From Actinomadura hallensis (GTDB lineage Bacteria > Actinomycetota > Actinomycetes > Streptosporangiales > Streptosporangiaceae), in contig NZ_VFPO01000001.1 in assembly GCF_006716765.1 (NCBI RefSeq), positions 3,038,001 to 3,102,000 of the forward strand: a DNA stretch of 64,000 nt, written 5' to 3'. How positions within the stretch are numbered: the first letter of the stretch is position 1; the number at the start of each line of letters is the position of its first letter. This document shows positions 25,750 through 33,871 of this stretch, one piece after another. The position numbers were made by a program, and so were the translations under genes. A model generated the notes under the pieces. That model worked only from the letters and a program-made list of their open reading frames with translations, made no database searches and was not told the origin of the DNA.

Positions 25750-26733
25750 ATGGACGTCATCGCGCTCGATCATCCGACGGACGCGCAGATCCGGCAGTGG
25801 CACAAGGTGCTCGCCGCCGTGCACGCCGCCGACCCGGGGGCCGAGCCCGCGCCCGACCCCGAGCGCACGGCGCGCCGGCTGCTGTCGGCGGAGCCGGGGG
25901 CGCGGCGGCGGCTGTGGGCGGCCGCCGGCGGCGGCGGGCTGGCCGCGGTCGCGGTGCTGCGGCTGCCCGGCGAGCCCGGCGCGGACCGTCCCGGCGAGAT
26001 CGACATAAGAGTGCGTCCCGGGCACCGGCGCCGCGGGATCGGCGGCCGGCTGCTCGCCGCGGCCGCCGGGGCGCTGCGCGACGACGGCCGCACCAGCGTG
26101 CTCGCCCAGGTGCTCGCGGGCACCCCGGCCGTCCCGTTCCTGGAGTCGCACGGGTTCGAGTGCGTCCTGACGCTGCGCGGGATGCTGCTGCGGCTGGACG
26201 ACGTCCCGCCGGGGCGCGTCGCCCGCCTGCTGGCCGCGGGCCCGGCGGGGTACCGGCTCGTCCGCTGGCGGGGCGCGGTCCCCGACGAGCACGCCGACGC
26301 GTTCGCCCGCGCCAAGCACGCCATGGCCGACCCCGCCGAGTACGACGGTGCGCCGTGGGACGCGCACCGCGTCCGCGAGATGGCGGAGGTCGTCGCCAAG
26401 CGCGGCGACGACCTCTACACCGTCGCGGCCCTGTCCGGCGACGTCGTCGCGGGCTTCACCGAGGTGGTCGTCCCGCACGACTGCACGGGCCGCGCCGCGC
26501 AGTACGACACCGCCGTCGTCCCCGAGCACCGCGGGAGGCGCATCGGCATCTGGGTGAAGGCGGCGATGCTCGACTGGCTGGCGGGGACGCGCCCCGGGGT
26601 CCGCGAGATCGAGACCGACAATGCCGGCGACAACGTCCACATGCTCGCCGTCAACGAGGAACTGGGCTTCCGCGTGGAGCGCGAGTCCATGGAGTACCAG
26701 GCGCCCGTCGCCGCCCTTCCCGCCGCGCCCTGA
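25750..26733 (+). CDS. Tandem GNAT-family acetyltransferase
   Basis: 327 aa with two GNAT folds. The first has the acetyl-CoA loop VRPGHRRRGIGGRLLAAAAG (about residues 93-112); the second has VVPEHRGRRIGIWVKAAMLD (about 255-275) followed by NAGDNVHMLAVNEELGF. The architecture is like mycothiol synthase MshD and other actinobacterial double GNATs, but it lacks enough to call MshD. TACAAC lies 6 nt before the ATG, suggesting a leaderless transcript. Substrate unknown. Confidence 0.82.
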   Translation: MDVIALDHPTDAQIRQWHKVLAAVHAADPGAEPAPDPERTARRLLSAEPGARRRLWAAAGGGGLAAVAVLRLPGEPGADRPGEIDIRVRPGHRRRGIGGRLLAAAAGALRDDGRTSVLAQVLAGTPAVPFLESHGFECVLTLRGMLLRLDDVPPGRVARLLAAGPAGYRLVRWRGAVPDEHADAFARAKHAMADPAEYDGAPWDAHRVREMAEVVAKRGDDLYTVAALSGDVVAGFTEVVVPHDCTGRAAQYDTAVVPEHRGRRIGIWVKAAMLDWLAGTRPGVREIETDNAGDNVHMLAVNEELGFRVERESMEYQAPVAALPAAP

Positions 26734-26762
26734 CAGCCGCGCCCCGGCCGCGGAGCCGGGCC

Positions 26763-26788
26763 CCGGGCGCCCTCCGCAAGGCGCCCGG
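26763..26788. terminator. Hairpin after the GNAT gene
   Basis: Perfect 9-bp stem CCGGGCGCC/GGCGCCCGG with an 8-nt loop, 29 bp after the GNAT stop. No T tract, as usual for actinomycetes. Confidence 0.6.
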
Positions 26789-26816
26789 CGGAAACGCGCT
26801 TGCCTTTTCCGTCGCC

Positions 26817-26875
26817 GTTTCGGCACTCTACTGGAGGCTTCCGGAATGCCCGGAAGTCAGCGAAATTGCCGAAAC
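26817..26875 (+). ncRNA. Structured element upstream of the tRNA-like sequence
   Basis: The outer arms GTTTCGGCA (26817-26825) and TGCCGAAAC (26867-26875) form a perfect 9-bp stem. Inside are a 3-bp CTC/GAG arm (26826-26836) and a perfect 7-bp hairpin CTTCCGG/CCGGAAG with loop AATGC (26838-26856). This is a three-way junction that ends 2 nt before the tRNA-like element. It does not match a family I know. It may be part of the HNH leader transcript. Confidence 0.4.
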
Positions 26876-26877
26876 AT

Positions 26878-26947
26878 TCCCCTGGAGTTCGACGCGGAAC
26901 ACCGCGCCGTTCACGCGGAAATTCGGGTTCGAATCCCGGCGGGGGAG
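26878..26947 (+). tRNA. tRNA-Asn(GTT)-like cloverleaf, atypical
   Basis: All four stems form. The 7-bp acceptor is TCCCCTG/CGGGGGA with one G-U pair, and the discriminator is G. The D stem is GTTC/GAAC, the anticodon stem CCGCG/CGCGG, and the T arm TCGGG-TTCGAAT-CCCGG. The anticodon is GTT (26909-26911). The acceptor sequence is that of actinobacterial tRNA-Asn. Loop invariants are missing: G instead of U8, a 6-nt D loop GACGCG without the GG pair, C33 instead of U33, C37, and a 4-nt variable loop. It is 70 nt long with no encoded CCA. It sits 26 nt before the HNH start. Either a divergent tRNA, a decayed copy, or a tRNA mimic in the HNH leader; the intact stems argue against simple decay. 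Confidence 0.5.
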
Positions 26948-26973
26948 CGGCAGGAGGGTTGGGAGGTGACCCG

Positions 26974-27414
26974 GTGAACGTGCTCGTGCTGAACGCGTCG
27001 TACGAGCCCTTACAACGGGTGGACCTGCGGCACGCCATCCGCATGCTGGTGCGCGAGGTGGCCGTGGTCGAGGAGGCGGTCGAGGGCCGGACCTTCGGCC
27101 GGTTCCCGGTGCCGCGGGTCCTGCGGCTCGTCCGGTACGTCGCGATGCGCTGGCGGCACGGCAGGCGCCCGCCGTGGAGCAAGCGCGGCGTGTACCTGCG
27201 CGACGGGGGCAGGTGCTGCTACTGCGGCAGGCGGGGCAACACCGTGGACCACGTCCGCCCGGTGTCGCGCGGAGGCGGGAACACCTGGGAGAACACCGTC
27301 CTGGCCTGCGGCAGGTGCAACAACCGCAAGGGGGACCGGACGGTCGCCGAGGCGGGCATGCGGCTGCTGTCGCGGCCGCGCGTGCCGCGCTGGGAGGAGC
27401 TCATCGGGGTGTGA
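26974..27414 (+). CDS. HNH endonuclease family protein
   Basis: 146 aa. N-terminal MNVLVLNASYEPLQRVDLRH, then a basic helix-rich region and a C-terminal treble-clef HNH nuclease: CCYCGRRGNTVDHVRPVSRG, then NTWENTVLACGRCNNRKGDR, with two CxxC zinc pairs. GTG at 26974 follows GGGAGGTGACCCG. The family is a widespread single-domain actinobacterial HNH protein of unknown role; no intron, intein or toxin partner is visible. The structured RNA ending 26 nt upstream is its most remarkable context. Confidence 0.88.
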   Translation: MNVLVLNASYEPLQRVDLRHAIRMLVREVAVVEEAVEGRTFGRFPVPRVLRLVRYVAMRWRHGRRPPWSKRGVYLRDGGRCCYCGRRGNTVDHVRPVSRGGGNTWENTVLACGRCNNRKGDRTVAEAGMRLLSRPRVPRWEELIGV

Positions 27415-27451
27415 CCCCGGGGGCGCCGGCGCGTGCCCGGCGCGCCGCCGG

Positions 27452-27487
27452 CGGGGGCCGGGCCGTTGAACCGCGGCCCGGCCCCCG
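27452..27487. terminator. Terminator hairpin after the HNH gene
   Basis: Perfect 14-bp stem (CGGGGGCCGGGCCG with its complement) and 8-nt loop, 37 bp after the HNH stop. Confidence 0.75.
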
Positions 27488-27607
27488 TCCGTACGGTTGA
27501 CCGGTAGCAGGCGGTTCACCCCATGTGGTTTCTGATGCTTCTGAGGTGAAATGGGTGATTGTGGTAATGTGCCGCCGATCCTGAGCTTTGTTATCTAGGA
27601 GTGATCT

Positions 27608-28639
27608 GTGGCGGCCCTCGACCCCCTCGGCAGGACGGCCCGCGCATCGGGCGGGCGCAAGGCGGCGCGCTGCCTGGCGGCGCTCACCCTCGCGGCGGGC
27701 GTCACGGCGGCCCTGCCCCCGGCGTCCGCGAGCGCGGCGGCCCTCCCGCAGGCGCCCGAGGACATCAAGAAGAAGTACGCGAAGCTGAAGAAGCAGTCGG
27801 AGGAGCTCTCCAAGGAGTACCGCGGCGAGCTCGTCACCCTGGAGGAGGCCAAGCGGGCGGCCGAGCGCGCCGGCGCGGACGCCTCCCGCGCCGAGCGCGA
27901 GTACGCCGCGGCGCGCGCCGACGTCGCCCGCCTCGCCTCCACCTCCTACATGACCGGGCGGCTCGACATGGTCCCGATCATCTCCTCGGCCGACCCCGGC
28001 GCCGCCGTCCACGACGCCGCCGTCATCGAGCACATCAGCCAGAACAACGGCCGGCGCCTGGAGAACCTCAAGGCCCTCACCGCCAAGGCCGAGAAGTCCG
28101 GCGAGAACGCCCGCAAGAAGCTCGAGGCGGTCGAGAAGGAGCTCAAGGACCTGCGGAGCCAGCGCGCCCGCGTCAGGAAGCTGCTCGCCAAGTACGAGCC
28201 GCAGGTCGCCCGGACGCAGGCCCCCGCCGGCGGGGGCGGCGCGGGCCGTCCCGACGGCGCGACCGGCACCAAGTCCCCGATCGTCGGCAACTCCATGACC
28301 GCGCGGATGCGCAGCGTCCTCGTCGAGATCGACAACAGGTTCGGACCGTTCCCGACGATCGGCTGCGCGCGTCCCGGCGACCCGCAGGACCACGGTTCCG
28401 GCACCGCCTGCGACTTCATGGAGAGCACCGGCGGCCAGATGCCGAGCGCGTCCGCCCAGGCGCACGGCGACAGCGTCGCCCAGTACCTGATCAACAACGC
28501 GTCGCGGATGGGGCTGAAGTACATCATCTGGAAGCAGCGCATCTACGACTTCCGCAGCAGCGGCGGCTGGCGCCAGATGGAGGACCGCGGCAGCATCACC
28601 CAGAACCACTTCGACCACATCCACGTCTCGGTCCTCTGA
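27608..28639 (+). CDS. Secreted coiled-coil protein with a VanY/M15-like C-terminal domain
   Basis: 343 aa. The signal peptide (about 1-45) ends in PPASASAAA. A long Lys/Glu-rich coiled coil follows (about 50-205, for example DIKKKYAKLKKQSEELSKEY), then a Gly-rich linker and a C-terminal domain (about 220-343). This domain has TIGCARPGDPQDHGSGTACD and NHFDHIHVSVL, resembling the ARB_07466/M15-type fold with candidate zinc ligands His, Asp and His. The arrangement parallels peptidoglycan hydrolases with regulatory coiled coils. Catalysis is unproven. GTG start with TAGGAG upstream. The preceding 100 bp are AT-rich and hold the promoter. Confidence 0.8.
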   Translation: MAALDPLGRTARASGGRKAARCLAALTLAAGVTAALPPASASAAALPQAPEDIKKKYAKLKKQSEELSKEYRGELVTLEEAKRAAERAGADASRAEREYAAARADVARLASTSYMTGRLDMVPIISSADPGAAVHDAAVIEHISQNNGRRLENLKALTAKAEKSGENARKKLEAVEKELKDLRSQRARVRKLLAKYEPQVARTQAPAGGGGAGRPDGATGTKSPIVGNSMTARMRSVLVEIDNRFGPFPTIGCARPGDPQDHGSGTACDFMESTGGQMPSASAQAHGDSVAQYLINNASRMGLKYIIWKQRIYDFRSSGGWRQMEDRGSITQNHFDHIHVSVL

Positions 28640-28730
28640 CCGGCGTCCGGGTCTGCGATCCGCGGCCCGGTCTCCGGGACGCCCGGCCCGGCGCCTGGCG
28701 GCCCGCCGCGCGCGCTGCGACGCTCGTGGC

Positions 28731-29597
28731 ATGGCCTATGACATCGAGCAGCCGTACGGCCCGCTGATCGAGACCACGGTCCGGGTCGCGTCCTGGAACG
28801 TCTGGCACCGGTACGGCCCCTGGCGGGAGCGCGAGCCCGCCATCGTCGCGACCCTCCGGGAGGCGGCGCCCGACGTCGTCGTGCTGGTCGAGGCGTGGGA
28901 GGACGACGAGGCGTCGCAGGCCGCCCGGTTCGCCGGGGAGCTCGGCCTCCCGCACACCGTCTTCCGCGTCTTCCCGTACGGCGAGGGCCCCGACAGGTCG
29001 GGCCTCGCCCTGCTGTCGCGGTGGCCCCTCGGCCAGGTGGGGCGGCAGTGGCTCGCCCACCAGGAGGGGCGCCTCGCCCACCAGGAGGGGCGCGGGGAGC
29101 CCACCGACTCCGGCCTCGCGCTGCACGCCAGGGTGGACGGGCCGCGCGGCCCCCTGCACGTGTTCGGCGCGGCGCTCGGCTGGAAGCTCGGCCACAGCGC
29201 GCAGCGCCAGGAGCAGGTCCGCACCCTCGGCGCGTTCGTCCGCCAGACGGCGGGGCACGAGGCGCCGGCCGTGGTGGCCGGCGGCTTCAACGCGCCGCCC
29301 GACTCCGACGAGATCCGCATGCTGACCGGGCGCACCGCCGTCGCGGCGCCCGACGTGGTGTTCTACGACGCCTGGGAGACGGCCGGCGACGGCACCGCCG
29401 GGTACACGTGGAGCCGCGACAACCCCTGGACGAGGCCCGTGCTGTGGCCCGACCGCCGCATCGACTACGTGTTCTCGGCGTGGCCGCGGCCGGGCGGCGC
29501 CGGCCATCCCGTCCACTGCGAGCTGCTCGGCCGCCGGCCCGTGGACGGCGTCGTCCCGTCCGACCACTACGGGGTGCTGGCCGACCTGCGCTACTGA
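28731..29597 (+). CDS. Endonuclease/exonuclease/phosphatase-fold protein, active site degenerate
   Basis: 288-aa EEP-family protein. The retained motifs are RVASWNVWHRYG, DVVVLVEAWEDD, RRIDYVF and the terminal PSDHYGVLADL. Two usually essential positions are changed: the GDFN motif reads AGGFNAPPDSDEI (Asp to Gly), and the THL segment before W reads FGAALGWKLGHSAQRQ (no His). A perfect 21-bp tandem duplication gives LAHQEGR twice. GACGCT lies 7 nt before the ATG, a leaderless layout. It is either a non-catalytic member or uses other residues. Convergent overlap of 7 bp with the next gene. Confidence 0.8.
   Translation: MAYDIEQPYGPLIETTVRVASWNVWHRYGPWREREPAIVATLREAAPDVVVLVEAWEDDEASQAARFAGELGLPHTVFRVFPYGEGPDRSGLALLSRWPLGQVGRQWLAHQEGRLAHQEGRGEPTDSGLALHARVDGPRGPLHVFGAALGWKLGHSAQRQEQVRTLGAFVRQTAGHEAPAVVAGGFNAPPDSDEIRMLTGRTAVAAPDVVFYDAWETAGDGTAGYTWSRDNPWTRPVLWPDRRIDYVFSAWPRPGGAGHPVHCELLGRRPVDGVVPSDHYGVLADLRY
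29052..29093. repeat. Perfect 21-bp tandem duplication
   Basis: Two identical copies (29052-29072, 29073-29093), in frame, encoding LAHQEGR twice in the EEP-family protein. Confidence 0.9.
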
Positions 29598-30646
29598 TCG
29601 TCCAGCGCGACGACCGCGGACTTCCGTGCGGAGCGCTCCGCGGCCTCGATGACCTCCAGCCCCGTGATCGCGTCGGCGAGCGTCACCGGAGGGTCCGCAC
29701 CGTCGCGCAGGGCGGCGGCGACGCCCGCGTAGAAGTCCTGGTAGGCGCCGGGCGCCGTGGGCTCGGGAACCTGCTCCCCGGGCGTGCCCACCAGCCCGTG
29801 GGCCTCGGGAGGCGCCACGCCGTACCCGGGGTCCTTGGGCGTCAGGCCCTCGCGGAGATGCTCCTCCTGCCGGTCCATGCCGGAGACCGTGTAGGCCGCG
29901 CGGCTGCCGAGGATCCGGAACCGGGGGCCGAGGTGCGGGGCGGCCGCGCTCATCCACAGGTGGGAGCGGGTCCCGCCCGGGTGCTCCAGCGCCACGAACA
30001 CGTCGTCGGGGGCGGTCGCGCCGGGGCGGCGCACGTCGATCTCCGCGTAGACCCGCGCGGGCCGGCCGAACAGCGCCAGCGCCTGGTCGACGAGGTGGGA
30101 GCCGAGGTCGAACAGCACGCCGCCGGCGTCGAGCGGGTCGGTGCTCTCCTTCCAGCCCCGCCGCACCTCGGGCCGCCACCGCTCGAACCGCGACTCGAAC
30201 CGCCGGACGTCGCCGAGGGCGCCGGACTCCACCAGCCGCGACGCGGTGCGGAAGTCGCCGTCCCAGCGGCGGTTGTGGAACGGGAACACCGGCAGGCCCC
30301 GGACGGCGCTCAGCGCGGCCAGCGACCGGGCGTCCGCGGCGGTGGCCGCCACCGGCTTGTCCACCACGACGGGGACCCCAGACGTGAGCGCCGTCCTGGC
30401 CAGCGGCACGTGCCACCGGTTCGGGGCGGCGACCACGACCAGGTCGTAGCCCTCCGGCGCGCTCCACAGCCGGTCGGCCGTGTCGAGCACCTCCGCCTCC
30501 GGGTACCGCTCCCGGACGGCCCGCTGCCGTCCCGGGTCGCCCGTCACGACCGCGGCGAGCCGCATACCCGGCACCGACGAGATCAGCGGCGCGTGGAACA
30601 CCGCGCCGCCGGTGCCGTATCCGATGAGCGCAACACGCAGGTCCAT
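29591..30646 (-). CDS. Gfo/Idh/MocA-family oxidoreductase
   Basis: 351-aa NAD(P)-dependent oxidoreductase. The Rossmann fold starts RVALIGYGTGGAVFHAPLIS, the EKP-type motif reads PVVVDKPVAATAADA, and the substrate site has DAGGVLFDLGSHLVDQALAL with the conserved H. Such enzymes oxidise sugars, inositols or biliverdin-like compounds. CATGAT lies 6 nt before the ATG at 30644-30646, again leaderless. Not in an operon; substrate unknown. Confidence 0.88.
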   Translation of the reverse strand: MDLRVALIGYGTGGAVFHAPLISSVPGMRLAAVVTGDPGRQRAVRERYPEAEVLDTADRLWSAPEGYDLVVVAAPNRWHVPLARTALTSGVPVVVDKPVAATAADARSLAALSAVRGLPVFPFHNRRWDGDFRTASRLVESGALGDVRRFESRFERWRPEVRRGWKESTDPLDAGGVLFDLGSHLVDQALALFGRPARVYAEIDVRRPGATAPDDVFVALEHPGGTRSHLWMSAAAPHLGPRFRILGSRAAYTVSGMDRQEEHLREGLTPKDPGYGVAPPEAHGLVGTPGEQVPEPTAPGAYQDFYAGVAAALRDGADPPVTLADAITGLEVIEAAERSARKSAVVALDDQ

Positions 30647-30764
30647 CCCCCGATCATGACCGATGCGGCGGCGCGGCCCGGAGCCCGGGGCGGCCGGAAC
30701 GACGTAGGCTTGCCTGCGGGTATGACCGGGAACGACCGGGAACGACCCGAGCGAGGGAGTCGCC

Positions 30765-32411
30765 GTGTCCAAGCCCGTGCTGCTGACCGTCGACGACGAT
30801 CCGGGCGTGTCCCGGGCCGTGGCGCGCGATCTGCGCCGCAGGTACGCGGGGTCGTACCGGATCGTGCGCGCCGAGTCCGGCGGGCAGGCGCTGGAGGCGC
30901 TCAACGAGCTGCGGCTGCGCGGCGAGGACACCGCCGTGCTCCTCGCCGACCACCGGATGCCGGGCATGACCGGGGTGGAGTTCCTCGAACGCGCGATGGA
31001 CGTGTTCCCGTACGCGCGGCGGATCCTGCTCACCGCCTACGCCGACACCGACGCCGCGATCCGCGCGATCAACGTGGTCGACCTCGACCACTACCTGCTC
31101 AAGCCGTGGGACCCGCCGGAGGAGAAGCTCTACCCGGTGATCGACGCGCAGCTCGACGCGTGGGCGCGCACCGACCGCCGGCCCCCGGGCGAGCTGCGCG
31201 TCGTCGGGCACCGCTGGTCGTCGCGCTGCTACGAGGTCCGCGACTTCCTCGCCCGCCACCAGGTGCCCTACACGTGGCTGATGGACGGCGACCCGGAGGG
31301 CGCCCGGCTCGTCGCCGCCGCCGGCGACCCGGAGCTGCCGCTGATCGTCACCGCGGACGGGTCGGTGCTGTCGGCCCCGTCCGACGCCGAGCTGGCGGGG
31401 GCGGTCGGGCTGCCCAGCACCCCGTCCACCGGGTTCTACGACCTGATCGTCGTCGGCGGCGGCCCGTCCGGGCTCGGCGCCGCCGTGTACGGCGCGTCCG
31501 AGGGCCTGCGCACGGTCGTGGTGGAGCGGCACGCCCTCGGCGGGCAGGCCGGGCAGAGCTCCCGCATCGAGAACTACCTCGGCTTCCCCGACGGGGTGAG
31601 CGGCGCGCAGCTCGCCGACCGCGCCCGCCGGCAGGCCGCCCGGTTCGGCGCCGAGCTGCTGCAGGCGGGGGAGGTGACCGCGCTGGAGGCGCGCGGCACC
31701 GCCCGCGTGGCGCGGCTGGCGGACGGCACGGAGATCGCCGCGCACGCCGTCATCCTCGCCACCGGCGTCTCCTACCGCCGCCTCGGCGCCGAGGGCGCGG
31801 ACGACCTCGTCGGCCGCGGCGTGTTCTACGGCGCCGCGCTCACCGAGGCGCCGGCCTGCGCCGACGAGGAGGTCGCCGTCGTCGGCGGCGGCAACTCCGC
31901 GGGCCAGGCCGCCGTCCACCTGGCCCGGTACGCCAAGAAGGTGCACCTCGTCGCCCGGACGGGCGACCTGTCGGGGTCGATGTCGCACTACCTGGTCCAG
32001 CAGATCGCCGAGACGCCGAACATCGAGGTCCACACCGGCGAGACGGTGTGCGCCGCGGAGGGGACGGACCGGCTGGAGCGGCTCACGTTCGCCTCGGCGG
32101 CCGGCACGAGGACGATCGGCGCGCACTGGCTGTTCGTCTTCATCGGCGCCGAGCCGCACACGGGGTGGCTCGACGGGTTCGTCGAGCGCGACGCGCGCGG
32201 CTTCGTGCTCACCGGCCCCGACCTCGTCGCCGGGGGACGCCGCCCCGCCGGGTGGCCCCTCGCCCGCCAGCCCTACCACCTGGAGACCAGCGTCCCCGGC
32301 GTGTTCGCCGCGGGCGACGTCCGCGCGGAGTCGATGAAGCGGGTCGCCTCCGCGGTCGGCGACGGCGCCATGGCCGTCGCCCTCGTCCACCGCTACCTGG
32401 AGCAGGCATGA
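30765..32411 (+). CDS. Fused response regulator / thioredoxin-reductase-like flavoprotein
   Basis: 548 aa in three parts. A receiver domain (1-125) has the acidic triad VDDD and phosphoacceptor Asp62 in LLADHRMPGMTG, LTAY and LLKPWD. A glutaredoxin/thioredoxin-like segment (about 140-215) contains WSSRCYEVRDFLARHQVPY. An FAD/NAD(P) reductase (about 225-548) has LIVVGGGPSGLGAAVYGASE, VAVVGGGNSAGQAAVHLARY and GVFAAGDVRAESMKRVASAV. The redox CxxC of true thioredoxin reductases is missing. The stop overlaps the next gene, a cNMP-sensing histidine kinase, by ATGA; the pair forms a two-component redox module with unknown output. Confidence 0.88.
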   Translation: MSKPVLLTVDDDPGVSRAVARDLRRRYAGSYRIVRAESGGQALEALNELRLRGEDTAVLLADHRMPGMTGVEFLERAMDVFPYARRILLTAYADTDAAIRAINVVDLDHYLLKPWDPPEEKLYPVIDAQLDAWARTDRRPPGELRVVGHRWSSRCYEVRDFLARHQVPYTWLMDGDPEGARLVAAAGDPELPLIVTADGSVLSAPSDAELAGAVGLPSTPSTGFYDLIVVGGGPSGLGAAVYGASEGLRTVVVERHALGGQAGQSSRIENYLGFPDGVSGAQLADRARRQAARFGAELLQAGEVTALEARGTARVARLADGTEIAAHAVILATGVSYRRLGAEGADDLVGRGVFYGAALTEAPACADEEVAVVGGGNSAGQAAVHLARYAKKVHLVARTGDLSGSMSHYLVQQIAETPNIEVHTGETVCAAEGTDRLERLTFASAAGTRTIGAHWLFVFIGAEPHTGWLDGFVERDARGFVLTGPDLVAGGRRPAGWPLARQPYHLETSVPGVFAAGDVRAESMKRVASAVGDGAMAVALVHRYLEQA

Positions 32412-33811
32412 GCGCCACAGTCTCACCGGACGAGCTGCGCGGGCTGTTCCTCTTCGAGGACCTCGACGAGGACCAGCTCGCCTGGCTGACGCGATGCGGG
32501 AAGGTCGAGGAGTACCCGGCCGACGGCGTGATCTGCCCGCAGGGCGAGGCCGCGGAGTTCTTCTACGTGCTGCTGGACGGCGAGATCGTCATGACCCAGA
32601 ACGTCCGGGGGCACGTCATGGAGGTCAGCCGGACCTCGCGGCCCGGCACCTACGGCGGCGCCGTCCAGGCGTACCTGGGCGAGAAGATCGAGCAGCGGTA
32701 CCAGCACTCGCTGCTGGCGTCGCGCCCCAGCCGGATGTTCGCGCTGCCGGCCCGCAAGTTCGCCCACGCGGTCCGCGAGTGGTTCCCGATGGCCACCCAC
32801 CTGCTGGAAGGGGTCTTCTTCGGGATGACCACCGGGCGGCGCGTCGTCGACCAGGTGGAGCGCCTCACCGCGCTCGGCAGGATCACCGCCGGGCTCACCC
32901 ACGAGCTGAACAACCCGGCCGCCGCGGCGGCGCGGGCCGCCGACGAGCTGGGCGAGCGGCTGCTCGGCGCGCAGGCGGGCCTGGCCGACCTCGCCGCGGA
33001 GGGCGTCGACTGCACGCGGCTGAGCGAGCTGGCCCGGCTGGGGCCGTCGCTCCCGCGGACGGGCGAGCGCCGCAGCCCGCTGGAGGTCGGCGACGCCGAG
33101 GACGAGCTGGGCGACTGGCTGGAGGAGCGGGGCGTCCCGGACGCCTGGGAGCTCGCGCCGCGCCTGGTCGCCGCGGGGGCGGGGGTCGAGCAGGCCGAGG
33201 AGGTCGAGCGCGCGACGGGCGGGCACCTGCCGGCGGCGGTGCGCTGGTTCGCCGAGGTGCTGGAGGTCGCCCAGCTGCAGGCGGAGATCTCCGAGGCGAT
33301 GCGCCGCATCACGAACCTGCTGGACTCGGCGCGCCAGTACTCCCAGCTCGACCGCGCCGGCCACCGGCGGACCGACCTGCGCGAGCTGCTGGACAGCACG
33401 CTCACGATGCTCAAGCGCAAGATCGGCCCGGACGTGACGGTCAAGACCGACTACGACCCGTCCCTGCCGCCCGTCCCGGTCTTCGCGGCCGAGCTGAACC
33501 AGGTCTGGACGAACATGATCGTGAACGCGCTGCAGGCGATGGGGGGCGCCGGGACGCTGACGATCAGGACGTCCCGGGAGAACGACCACGCCGTGGTGGA
33601 GATCGGCGACACCGGGCCGGGGATCCCCGCGGAGAACCTCGACCGGATCTTCACCCCGTTCTTCACCACGAAGGCGGTCGGGGAGGGCACCGGCCTCGGC
33701 CTCGACATCTCCTGGCGCGTCGTCGTCGGCCGGCACGGCGGCGACATCCGCGTCGCGTCGCTCCCGGGCGACACCCGGTTCCGGGTCCTGCTGCCGCTCA
33801 CCGAGCGGTGA
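32408..33811 (+). CDS. Histidine kinase with N-terminal cyclic-nucleotide-binding domain
   Basis: 467-aa soluble sensor kinase. A cNMP-binding domain occupies about 10-125 ([40 protein letters not shown]). A dimerisation/phosphoacceptor helix holds His165 in [19 protein letters not shown]. The GHKL ATPase has [37 protein letters not shown] and [20 protein letters not shown]. No membrane segment. Coupled to the receiver-flavoprotein gene upstream, its evident phosphotransfer partner. Confidence 0.92.
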   Translation: MSATVSPDELRGLFLFEDLDEDQLAWLTRCGKVEEYPADGVICPQGEAAEFFYVLLDGEIVMTQNVRGHVMEVSRTSRPGTYGGAVQAYLGEKIEQRYQHSLLASRPSRMFALPARKFAHAVREWFPMATHLLEGVFFGMTTGRRVVDQVERLTALGRITAGLTHELNNPAAAAARAADELGERLLGAQAGLADLAAEGVDCTRLSELARLGPSLPRTGERRSPLEVGDAEDELGDWLEERGVPDAWELAPRLVAAGAGVEQAEEVERATGGHLPAAVRWFAEVLEVAQLQAEISEAMRRITNLLDSARQYSQLDRAGHRRTDLRELLDSTLTMLKRKIGPDVTVKTDYDPSLPPVPVFAAELNQVWTNMIVNALQAMGGAGTLTIRTSRENDHAVVEIGDTGPGIPAENLDRIFTPFFTTKAVGEGTGLGLDISWRVVVGRHGGDIRVASLPGDTRFRVLLPLTER

Positions 33812-33839
33812 CGGCGCCCGGCCCGCCGGGGCGGGGGAG

Positions 33840-33866
33840 CCCGGCCGGCCGCGCGGGCCGGCCGGG
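33840..33866. terminator. Bidirectional terminator between convergent genes
   Basis: Perfect 11-bp stem CCCGGCCGGCC/GGCCGGCCGGG, loop GCGCG, between the kinase stop (33811) and the aldolase stop (33872). Confidence 0.7.
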
Positions 33867-33871
33867 GCCGC

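Noticed and set aside
26734..26973. HEARO-type RNA linked to the HNH gene
   Set aside because: HEARO elements are several hundred nucleotides long and accompany IscB-like proteins with RuvC; this HNH protein has 146 residues and no RuvC domain.
27481..27607. c-di-AMP (ydaO) riboswitch before the secreted cell-wall protein
   Set aside because: The leader is AT-rich but too short and lacks the conserved ydaO core sequences.
28895..33811. A 1638-codon plus-strand open frame across several genes
   Set aside because: Only its last part (32408-33811) is a gene; the rest is out of frame with, or antisense to, well-supported proteins and has Arg/Gly/Pro-rich shadow composition caused by high GC.
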